From: Betaproteobacteria bacterium
Lineage (GTDB): Bacteria; Pseudomonadota; Gammaproteobacteria; Burkholderiales; Rhodocyclaceae
Direction of reading: 5' to 3'
DNA: 64,000 nucleotides
Assembly: GCA_020621405.1 (NCBI GenBank)
Contig: JAHRYN010000001.1
Location: forward strand, 248,001 to 312,000
Shown: positions 55,363 through 62,851 of the stretch, piece after piece
Position numbering within the stretch: the stretch's first letter is position 1
Layout: every line of letters starts with the position of its first letter
Notes under the pieces: model-generated
The model's database searches: none
What the model was told of the DNA's origin: nothing
What the model saw: only the letters and a program-made list of their open reading frames with translations
Translations under genes and position numbers: made by a program

Positions 55363-56568
55363 ATGAACCCGTCTGTCTTCTCGTCCGTGGACATGGCACC
55401 GCGCGACCCTATCCTGGGCCTGACCGAAGCTTTCAACACCGACACCCGCACGACCAAAGTCAATCTGGGCGTCGGCGTCTACTACGACGATGCGGGCAAG
55501 CTGCCCCTGCTGCGTGCCGTGCGTTCGGCCGAAGAAGCGCGCATGAAGAACGCGCCGCCACGCGGCTACCAGCCGATCGAAGGTTCGCCGGCCTACAACA
55601 AGGCGGTGCAGGATCTGCTGTTCGGTCAGGGCGCCGCGCTGACCGCCGACGGCCGCGTCGTGACCGCGCAGGCTCTGGGTGGCACAGGCGCACTGAAGAT
55701 CGGCGCCGACTTCCTGAAGCGCCTGCTGCCGCAGGCCAAGGTGTACATCAGCGACCCGAGCTGGGAAAACCACCGTGCGCTGTTCGAAGCCGCCGGTTTC
55801 GAGGTCGACGTCTATCCGTACTTCGACGCCGAGACGCGCGGCGTGCGTTTCGACGCGATGATCGCTCACCTGAAGGCGCTGCCGGCGCACGCCATCGTGC
55901 TGCTGCACGCCTGCTGCCACAACCCGACCGGCGCTGACCTGACCGACGCGCAGTGGGGCGAAGTGGTCGAGGTGTGCAAGGCACGCAATCTGGTGCCCTT
56001 CCTCGACATGGCCTACCAGGGTTTTGCCGAGGACATCGAGAAGGACGCCGTCGCGGTGCGACTGTTCGTGCAATCCGGCCTGAGCTTCGTCATTTCGAGC
56101 TCGTTCTCGAAGTCGTTTTCGCTGTATGGCGAGCGCGTCGGCGCGCTGTCGATCGTGACCGCGAGCAAGGACGAAGCCGCGCGCGTGCTGAGCCAGCTCA
56201 AGCGCACCATCCGCACCAACTACTCCAACCCGCCGACGCACGGCGGCGCCGTGGTTGCCGCCGTGCTGTCGACGCCGGAACTGCGCACCATGTGGGAGCA
56301 GGAGCTGGGCGAGATGCGCGATCGCATCCGCGCAATGCGTACCGGACTGGTCGACAAGCTGGCGTCGCGCGGCGTTTCGCGCGATTTCTCCTTCGTGGTG
56401 CGTCAGCGCGGCATGTTCAGCTATACCGGCCTGACCGTAGCCCAGGTCGATCGCCTGCGCGACGAATTCGGCATCTACGCTGTCAGCACCGGCCGCATCT
56501 GCCTGGCGGCGCTGAATTCGAAGAACATCGACTACGTGGCAGATTCGCTCGCGACGATACTCAAGTAA
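55363..56568 (+). CDS. Aspartate/aromatic aminotransferase (class I, PLP)
   Basis: A 401-residue aminotransferase of the AspC/TyrB type. It opens with PRDPILGLTEAFNTDTRTTKVNLGVGVYY, has ALGGTGAL for phosphate binding, HACCHNPTG near 188, and the Schiff-base Lys in SSSFSKSFSLYGERVG near 253. Both Arg residues that bind the dicarboxylate (in the YGERVG region and RGMFSY/RICLAALN end) are present. It transfers amino groups between glutamate and aspartate or aromatic oxoacids; which is preferred cannot be told. It is convergent with gdhA. Confidence 0.95.
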   Translation: MNPSVFSSVDMAPRDPILGLTEAFNTDTRTTKVNLGVGVYYDDAGKLPLLRAVRSAEEARMKNAPPRGYQPIEGSPAYNKAVQDLLFGQGAALTADGRVVTAQALGGTGALKIGADFLKRLLPQAKVYISDPSWENHRALFEAAGFEVDVYPYFDAETRGVRFDAMIAHLKALPAHAIVLLHACCHNPTGADLTDAQWGEVVEVCKARNLVPFLDMAYQGFAEDIEKDAVAVRLFVQSGLSFVISSSFSKSFSLYGERVGALSIVTASKDEAARVLSQLKRTIRTNYSNPPTHGGAVVAAVLSTPELRTMWEQELGEMRDRIRAMRTGLVDKLASRGVSRDFSFVVRQRGMFSYTGLTVAQVDRLRDEFGIYAVSTGRICLAALNSKNIDYVADSLATILK

Positions 56569-56580
56569 CACCCTCCGTAA

Positions 56581-56606
56581 TCGTCATCCGGGTGACCGGA
56601 TGACGA
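56581..56606 (+). repeat. Perfect 11-base-pair hairpin after the aminotransferase gene
   Basis: TCGTCATCCGG and CCGGATGACGA flank a GTGA loop, starting 13 bases after the stop and just before the terminator at 56611. It has no T-run of its own. Confidence 0.7.
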
Positions 56607-56610
56607 AATG

Positions 56611-56646
56611 AAAAGGCCGGAGCAGTGCGAGCTGCCCCGGCCTTTT
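56611..56646. terminator. Bidirectional terminator between the aminotransferase and gdhA
   Basis: AAAAGGCCGG and CCGGCCTTTT form a ten-base-pair stem (with further AGC/GCT pairs inside) that gives a T-run on both strands. It lies between convergent genes and can serve both. Confidence 0.9.
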
Positions 56647-56662
56647 CATTTGCCGTGGCCGT

Positions 56663-58006
56663 TCAGACCACGCCTTGCGCCAGCATGGCATCCGCTACCT
56701 TGACGAAGCCGGCCACGTTGGCACCGTCGATGTAGCTGATACTGCCATCGGCACGCTTGCCGTAGCGCAGACAGGCAACATGGATGCCGCGCATGATTTC
56801 ATGCAGGCGCGCATCGACTTCATCGCTCGTCCACGACAGACGCATGGCGTTCTGGCTCATCTCGAGGCCCGATGTGGCCACCCCGCCTGCGTTGCTGGCC
56901 TTGCCCGGCGCATACAGCACCCCGCTTCTTTCGAACAGCTTGGCGGCTTCGATGGTCGAGGGCATGTTCGCGCCCTCGGCCACGCACACGACGCCATTGG
57001 CGATCAGCGTCGCGGCATCACGTTCGCTCAGTTCGTTCTGCGTGGCACACGGCAATGCGATGTCGACCGGCACATGCCAGGGCGTGACATCCGCCTCGAA
57101 CTTCACGCCGACGCGCTTCGCATAATCGCTCACGCGGCCGTACAGGTGATTCTTCACCTCCATCAGTTCGGCCAGCTTTTCGGTCGTGAAACCGGCTTCG
57201 TCGATCACCGTTCCGCTCGAATCCGACACCGTCACGACCTTCGCACCCAGCGCCATGGCCTTCTCGACTGCGTATTGAGCGACATTGCCGGAACCCGACA
57301 CCGAGACGCGCAGACCATCCATCGAACGCCCCGTGGACTTGAGCATCTCTTCGGCGAAATAGACTGTGCCGTACCCTGTTGCTTCCGGACGGATCAAGGA
57401 ACCACCGAAGCTCAGACCCTTGCCGGTGAACACACAGTCGGCGCGATTGCTGAGCTTCTTCATCATGCCAGTCATGAAACCGACTTCACGGCCGCCGACG
57501 CCGATGTCACCGGCCGGCACGTCGGTGTCCGAACCGATGTGCCGGAACAGCTCCGACACGAAAGCCTGACAGAACCGCATCACTTCACCCGGGCTGCGCC
57601 CCTTGGGATCGAAGTCCGAACCGCCCTTGCCACCACCCATCGGCAAAGTGGTCAGCGCGTTCTTGAATGTCTGTTCGAAGGCCAGGAACTTCAGGATCGA
57701 CAGATTCACCGAAGGGTGGAAGCGAATGCCACCCTTGTAAGGGCCGATGGCAGAACTGTGCTGGATGCGGTAGCCGCGATTAACCTGCACGTCGCCGCGA
57801 TCATCGACCCACGACACGCGGAACATGACGACACGCTCGGGCTCGACCAGACGGTCCAGCAATGAATGTTCGGCATAGCGCGGGTGTGCTTCGATGTAGG
57901 GCCAGAGGCTCTCCATCACTTCGGTCACCGCCTGAAGGAACTCCGGCTGCCCCGGATTGCGCGCCTCGACGTGGCCAAGAAATTCACCAAAATTCGGGTA
58001 CTTCAA
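56663..58006 (-). CDS. gdhA: NADP-specific glutamate dehydrogenase
   Basis: A 447-residue enzyme (E. coli GdhA is also 447) that makes glutamate from 2-oxoglutarate and ammonium. IGPYKGGIRFHPSVNLSILKFL, the catalytic LPMGGGKGGSDFDPKG, DIGVGGREVGFM and SVSGSGNVAQYAVEKA match the hexameric enzyme closely. A TTG start at 58006 is preferred: GAGGAG lies about nine bases upstream and the N-terminus then aligns with E. coli. An ATG at 58036 would place this ribosome binding site inside the gene. It is divergent from amt, with a shared 290-base region that has an NtrC-type site. Confidence 0.96.
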   Translation of the reverse strand: MKYPNFGEFLGHVEARNPGQPEFLQAVTEVMESLWPYIEAHPRYAEHSLLDRLVEPERVVMFRVSWVDDRGDVQVNRGYRIQHSSAIGPYKGGIRFHPSVNLSILKFLAFEQTFKNALTTLPMGGGKGGSDFDPKGRSPGEVMRFCQAFVSELFRHIGSDTDVPAGDIGVGGREVGFMTGMMKKLSNRADCVFTGKGLSFGGSLIRPEATGYGTVYFAEEMLKSTGRSMDGLRVSVSGSGNVAQYAVEKAMALGAKVVTVSDSSGTVIDEAGFTTEKLAELMEVKNHLYGRVSDYAKRVGVKFEADVTPWHVPVDIALPCATQNELSERDAATLIANGVVCVAEGANMPSTIEAAKLFERSGVLYAPGKASNAGGVATSGLEMSQNAMRLSWTSDEVDARLHEIMRGIHVACLRYGKRADGSISYIDGANVAGFVKVADAMLAQGVV

Positions 58007-58090
58007 CGTCTCTCTCCTCAAAAATTCGCAACCCACTGTTATTCGTCACCCGCACCAAAACAGCGCATTTTTACTTAAAAGAGACAAAAC

Positions 58091-58107
58091 CGCACTATTT
58101 TAGTGCA
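58091..58107. promoter_or_regulatory. NtrC-type binding site between gdhA and amt
   Basis: CGCACTATTTTAGTGCA, on the other strand TGCACTA-AAA-TAGTGCG, fits the 7-3-7 NtrC enhancer pattern TGCACCA-N3-TGGTGCA. It lies about 155 bases upstream of the predicted amt transcription start, a normal enhancer distance, and 85 bases upstream of the gdhA start. Confidence 0.75.
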
Positions 58108-58247
58108 ACCACTTTCAAGCCACGCACTGGATATCCGCCTCCACTCGGCAATCATTTCTTCGCCGATCTCACCACGAGGCCTTGCCTGCGCCGAATCGGT
58201 CAGGACGCACCGAAATCGCGCACGACGGATGTCATCGAGCAACCGAG

Positions 58248-58263
58248 TGGTGCGCTCTTTGCT
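58248..58263 (+). promoter_or_regulatory. Sigma-54 -24/-12 promoter of amt
   Basis: TGGTGC-GCTCT-TTGCT has the GG and GC doublets at exact spacing and matches TGGCAC-N5-TTGCT at 9 of 11 positions. The start would be near 58275, giving a leader of about 22 bases. With the upstream NtrC-type site this indicates nitrogen control. Confidence 0.75.
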
Positions 58264-58296
58264 TTTTGCACCGCCACAGTGAATCGCGGAGAAGTC

Positions 58297-59499
58297 ATGG
58301 ACAGTTTCAAAACATCGGCCGACGTGTTGTTCATCCTGCTGGGCGCCATCATGGTGCTCGCCATGCACGCCGGCTTCGCCTTTCTGGAGGTAGGTACCGT
58401 AAGGCGCAAGAATCAGGTCAACGCTCTGGTCAAGATCCTGGTCGATTTCTGTGTCTCGACGCTGGTGTACTTCGTTGTCGGCTATGGCATTGCCTACGGC
58501 GTGCATTTTTTCGGCAACGCCGCCACCCTGACCCAGTCGAGCGGCTACGACCTGGTGAAGTTCTTCTTCCTGCTGACCTTCGCCGCCGCCATCCCGGCCA
58601 TCGTCTCCGGCGGCATCGCCGAACGCGCGCGTTTCGGGCCGCAGGTGATGGCCACCGCACTGATCGTGGGCCTGCTCTATCCCTTTTTTGAGGGCGTGGT
58701 GTGGAACGGCAACCTCGGTTTCCAGGCCTGGCTCGAAGCTCGGTTCGGCGCACCGTTCCATGATTTCGCCGGATCGGTCGTGGTGCACGCCTTCGGTGGC
58801 TGGGTCGCTCTGGCGGCCGTGCTGCTGCTCGGCGCACGACGCGGACGCTATTCGCGCGACGGTGGCATCTCGGCCCACCCGCCCTCCAGCATCCCTTTCC
58901 TGGCACTGGGCGCATGGATACTCACCGTGGGCTGGTTCGGCTTCAACGTCATGAGCGCCCAGAAACTGGAAACCATCAACGGACTGGTGGCGGTCAATTC
59001 GCTGATGGCCATGGTGGGCGGAACGCTGGCAGCGCTGGTTGCCGGGCGCAACGACCCGGGCTTCGTGCACAACGGGCCTCTGGCCGGACTGGTCGCCGTG
59101 TGCGCCGGCTCGGACCTGATGCACCCGCTGGGCGCACTGGTCACCGGCGGCATCGCCGGCGGATTGTTCGTATGGATGTTCACGCTGACCCAGAATCGCT
59201 GGAAGATCGATGACGTGCTCGGCGTCTGGCCGCTGCATGGCCTGTGCGGCACCTGGGGCGGCATCGCCGCCGGCATTTTCGGTTCGGAGATGCTGGGCGG
59301 GCTGGGCAAGGTGAGCTTCGCCGCACAACTGACCGGTACCCTGGCCGGCGTGGCGACCGCATTCGCAGGCGGTGCGGCGATCTACGGCGTAATCAAGGTA
59401 TTCGTCGGTCTGCGGCTCGATCCGGAGCAGGAGCACGAAGGAGCGGACCTCGCCATACACCGCATCAGCGCATCGCCCGAGCGCGAGACACTCTGGTAG
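58297..59499 (+). CDS. amt: Ammonium transporter, Amt family
   Basis: A 400-residue membrane channel with 11 predicted helices. Marks are MHAGFAFLEVGTVRRKN in helix 1, the DFAGSVVVHAFGGWVALA block with the first pore His, GWFGFNVMSAQ, and WPLHGLCGTWGGIAAGIFG with the second pore His. It ends in a short cytoplasmic tail. The ATG at 58297 has GCGGAGAAG upstream; it lacks the long signal sequence of E. coli AmtB. No glnK lies next to it, which is unusual in Proteobacteria. Confidence 0.95.
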   Translation: MDSFKTSADVLFILLGAIMVLAMHAGFAFLEVGTVRRKNQVNALVKILVDFCVSTLVYFVVGYGIAYGVHFFGNAATLTQSSGYDLVKFFFLLTFAAAIPAIVSGGIAERARFGPQVMATALIVGLLYPFFEGVVWNGNLGFQAWLEARFGAPFHDFAGSVVVHAFGGWVALAAVLLLGARRGRYSRDGGISAHPPSSIPFLALGAWILTVGWFGFNVMSAQKLETINGLVAVNSLMAMVGGTLAALVAGRNDPGFVHNGPLAGLVAVCAGSDLMHPLGALVTGGIAGGLFVWMFTLTQNRWKIDDVLGVWPLHGLCGTWGGIAAGIFGSEMLGGLGKVSFAAQLTGTLAGVATAFAGGAAIYGVIKVFVGLRLDPEQEHEGADLAIHRISASPERETLW

Positions 59500-59582
59500 G
59501 ACGCGGGCGGTAGGCGCACACTGACCGCCCTTTGTCTGCATGACGGCGCAGAATCGGGGGAGAACACCAACGGAGCGCCCTC

Positions 59583-60731
59583 ATGTCCAGTCCTTCACGC
59601 GCCACGCTGCTCGGCCTCTTCGCCGCCTTTTGCGCGCTGCCTGCGCAAGCGGACATCCTGCTCGCCTCGCGCCAGACCCTGGTGGAACCAGGCTTGCCGT
59701 TGACACTGATCGCGGTGGCGACCCACGGCGAGGCACTGCCTGACGAACTGCCGGCCCGCATCGTCATCGGTGCGCGCGCGGTCAAGCTGACGCTGCACGC
59801 AAGCGGTCCGGCAGGCAATGCACAACGCGAGTACGACGTCGCATTTCCGCCCGAACTGGAAGGCACCGGGCGCATCGAGCTGATGAACGAAGCATCGAGC
59901 GTGCTGCTGGTGCAGCTCAAGCCCGGCGTGCGCGCCGCGCCGCCGGTCGACAACCTCGCACGCATCCAGGGGCACGAGGAAGAGACCGGCGTGGTCAATC
60001 TGGGCCGGCGCAAACCGGCGCTGTCCGAGCACGAGCCCATGTATTTCGTCGCCGGAACGCGCGGCGGCAAGGAAACGGCCCGGTTCCAGCTGTCGTTCAA
60101 ATACCGCATATTCGATCCCGATGGCTGGGTGTCCGACCTGCCGTTCGGACAGGCTCTGACCGGTCTGCACTTCGGCTACACGCAGACCTCGCTGTGGGAC
60201 CTCAGCGGCCACTCCAGGCCCTTTCGCGACACCACCTACAAGCCGAGCTTCTTCTATGAGCTCGGCCCGTACCGGATGATCGGTTCCCGCCACACGCTGT
60301 CGGCCCAAGCGGGTTACGAGCACCAGTCAAACGGCCGCGACGGTTCGGATTCGCGTTCGATAGACACGCTTTTCATTCGACCGAACTGGCGCTGGGAAAT
60401 CGACGAGAACACCCATTTCAGCGCGTCGGTGAAGCTGTTCGACTACCTCGACAAGGACAGGAACAACCGGGACATTGCGGAATACCGCGGCCATGCGCTG
60501 GTGAACCTTCGCTTCGGCAACGACGACGGCTGGCTGCTGCAGGCCGAGGGGTATCCGGGACAATTCGGATCGCTGCAGCTCGACCTGTCCTATCGTCTGA
60601 AGCGCCTGCTGCTGGCCGATGCCGGCGGCTTCCTGCACTTCCAGTACTTCAACGGCTACGGCGAAAGCATGATCGACTACAACCACAGCGGCCCGTCGCA
60701 GTTCCGGGTCGGATTCTCAATCGTCCGCTGA
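59583..60731 (+). CDS. pldA: Outer-membrane phospholipase A (OMPLA family)
   Basis: A 382-residue outer-membrane beta-barrel lipase. A signal peptide (ATLLGLFAAFCALPAQA) is followed by about 90 residues of a beta-sandwich-like N-terminal part not found in E. coli PldA, then the barrel. The active-site strand reads YEHQSNGRDGSDSRSID, giving His247 and Ser249, the nucleophile pair of PldA (His142/Ser144). The position of Asn156 is Asp261 here. It ends with the typical outer-membrane strand FRVGFSIVR, although the last residue is Arg. The 3' end overlaps the convergent kinase gene by 15 bases. Confidence 0.85.
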   Translation: MSSPSRATLLGLFAAFCALPAQADILLASRQTLVEPGLPLTLIAVATHGEALPDELPARIVIGARAVKLTLHASGPAGNAQREYDVAFPPELEGTGRIELMNEASSVLLVQLKPGVRAAPPVDNLARIQGHEEETGVVNLGRRKPALSEHEPMYFVAGTRGGKETARFQLSFKYRIFDPDGWVSDLPFGQALTGLHFGYTQTSLWDLSGHSRPFRDTTYKPSFFYELGPYRMIGSRHTLSAQAGYEHQSNGRDGSDSRSIDTLFIRPNWRWEIDENTHFSASVKLFDYLDKDRNNRDIAEYRGHALVNLRFGNDDGWLLQAEGYPGQFGSLQLDLSYRLKRLLLADAGGFLHFQYFNGYGESMIDYNHSGPSQFRVGFSIVR

Positions 60732-62765
60732 TCGACCCTCGCTGCCGGCACCGACCTGCCGGAACACCGGTTCGGCCAGCAGGCGCAGCGTGAAGCAGGC
60801 CCCGGCCCCCGGTTTGCTGTCGACCGAAATCGTGCCGCCGTAGCGCTCGACCAGACCGAGCGATACCGAGAGACCTAGCCCGGTCCCCTCCGAGCGCCGG
60901 GTCGTGAAGAAGGGGTCGAACACGCGGCCGAGATGTTCCGGCGCGATGCCGTGGCCGGTATCGCTGACGGCAATATCGACGCCGGCGGGCGCGTTGCAGT
61001 CACGCGTGGCCAGCGTCAGTACGCCGCCTGCGGGCATCGCGTGCAGCGCATTGACGACGAGGTTGACCAGTACCTGCTGCAGTTCGTCGCGGTTGATGCG
61101 CACCCGGGTCGTCGCCCGGGTGTCGAACTCGATGCGCACGCGGTTCCTGCGCACCAGATGTTCCACCAGCGGCAGCGTGTCGCGCAGCAGCGCAGCGGTG
61201 TCGACATCGTCCACGTAACCCGCGAATTCACCCGGCCGCGCGTATTGCAGCAGTTTGGTGACGATGAGGCGGATGCGGTTCACCTGTTCGTCGAGCAGGC
61301 GGATTTCCGTCGATACGCCGGCCGCTGCCGGCCCGAGCAGTTCGCGCATCAGATCCAGATTGCCTTGCATCACCGCGATCGGATTGTTGATTTCGTGGGC
61401 GACGCCGGCCGTGAGCTGGCCGATCGCCGCCAGCTTCTCGGAACGCACCAGCTGGCGCTGCATTTCATGCAGCTCGGCGGTGCGCTCGACCACTTTCCGG
61501 TCGAGTTCCGCATTGAGCTGTTTCAGATCCGCTTCCCGCGCCGCCACTGTGTCGAGCAGCGCGTCGAGGTGATCGGCGAGACGCGCGATCTCCTCCACGC
61601 CTTCGACGCCGCCAGTGCGCGCCAGCGCATCCCCCTGTTCCACCGCACCGATTGTTTTGTCCATACGCTCGAGCGGCCGGAAGATCGTGCGGGCACCGCG
61701 CAGCGACAGCATCACGGCGACGGCGACGACGAGCGCAAAAAGCCCGATCAGACCGGCCAGCAGGTTCTGTTTCACCGCACGGAAAGGGCCTTCCGGAAAG
61801 CCGACGTACAGCATGCCGATGCGACGGTGCGCGCCATCAAGCAGCGGTTCGTAGCCGGACACGTACCAGTCGTTGACGACAAAGGCGCGATCCAGCCAGC
61901 GTTCGCCGCGATCAAGCACGCGGTGCCGCACATCGGCCGACACGCGGGTGCCAAGCGCGCGGTCGCCGCCGAACATGCGCACATTGGTGGCAATGCGCAC
62001 ATCGTCGAGAAACAGCGTTGCGGTGCCGCGCGACCCCAGCGGTAAGGCGTCGTCGTTGTAGACAAGATCGTTGATGGTGTCGACGAAATCGAGGTTGCGA
62101 TTGAGCAACTGGCCGGCTTCAAGCACACCGGTCTGCCGGCCCCGGGCGTCGAGTACCGGATGCGCGGCGTGGATCATCATGCCGCGCACTTCCTCGTCAC
62201 GCGGGTCCGGACGCGCATTCGCAGTCGGCACGATGACCAGCCGCGCGCGCTCGCGCAGCGGCGGACCGACTTCGTCGAGCTGCCCGGCACTGAAGACGGA
62301 CAATGCGATGCGTGCCTCACCGGCCAGCGCCGACAACACGACCGGCCACTCGGTACGGAGAGAGGCTGCGCCGCCCGCCGCGGGCAAACCGTCTTCGCCG
62401 GCGGAACTGGCCACCAGCTTGCCATTCATGTCGAGCAGATGCAGGTAATCGAAGTGTCGCGAATGCGCCTGCTCGGCCAGCAGGGCATCGAGCGGCGCAC
62501 CGCCCTCCATCGCCGCGCGCAGGCGTGCGGACGCGGCGAAGCCCGCCACCGCGAGCTGCTGCGCCTCAAGTACCCGGTCGAGATACTGGCGCGCAGTGAT
62601 CAGCTCGGCGTTGACCTTGTAGACGAGCAGCCGGTCGTAGGCGGCGTTGCCCCAGTACACCACCAGGCCGATCAGCAGCGGCAGCATCAGAAGCGGCGGC
62701 GCCAGCACCAGCACCAGCAGGCGCGCGCGCACCGAACCACCGCGCATTTTGGGAAACGGACGCAT
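60717..62765 (-). CDS. Membrane sensor histidine kinase (double Cache, HAMP, NtrB-like)
   Basis: A 682-residue sensor. A helix near residues 18-40 and another near 333-355 enclose a periplasmic region of about 290 residues with a Cache-type fold (FDYLHLLDMNGKLVASS; WYVSGYEPLLDGAHRRIGMLYVGFPEG). HAMP, coiled coil (AREADLKQLNAELDRKVVERTAELHEMQ), a HisKA domain with His near 453 (GVAHEINNPIAVMQGN) and an HATPase (GTGLGLSVSLGLVERYGG) follow. The HEINNP type is shared by NtrB/DctB-like kinases that often pair with sigma-54 activators. No regulator gene is adjacent in the window. Confidence 0.92.
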   Translation of the reverse strand: MRPFPKMRGGSVRARLLVLVLAPPLLMLPLLIGLVVYWGNAAYDRLLVYKVNAELITARQYLDRVLEAQQLAVAGFAASARLRAAMEGGAPLDALLAEQAHSRHFDYLHLLDMNGKLVASSAGEDGLPAAGGAASLRTEWPVVLSALAGEARIALSVFSAGQLDEVGPPLRERARLVIVPTANARPDPRDEEVRGMMIHAAHPVLDARGRQTGVLEAGQLLNRNLDFVDTINDLVYNDDALPLGSRGTATLFLDDVRIATNVRMFGGDRALGTRVSADVRHRVLDRGERWLDRAFVVNDWYVSGYEPLLDGAHRRIGMLYVGFPEGPFRAVKQNLLAGLIGLFALVVAVAVMLSLRGARTIFRPLERMDKTIGAVEQGDALARTGGVEGVEEIARLADHLDALLDTVAAREADLKQLNAELDRKVVERTAELHEMQRQLVRSEKLAAIGQLTAGVAHEINNPIAVMQGNLDLMRELLGPAAAGVSTEIRLLDEQVNRIRLIVTKLLQYARPGEFAGYVDDVDTAALLRDTLPLVEHLVRRNRVRIEFDTRATTRVRINRDELQQVLVNLVVNALHAMPAGGVLTLATRDCNAPAGVDIAVSDTGHGIAPEHLGRVFDPFFTTRRSEGTGLGLSVSLGLVERYGGTISVDSKPGAGACFTLRLLAEPVFRQVGAGSEGRSADD

Positions 62766-62851
62766 CGCACGATGCTACTTCACGCACGGATCCGCGGGTG
62801 GCTCGCCAACCCGTCTACACTCGTGCGTTCCGTTTTCCGCAGCAGGTCCGC

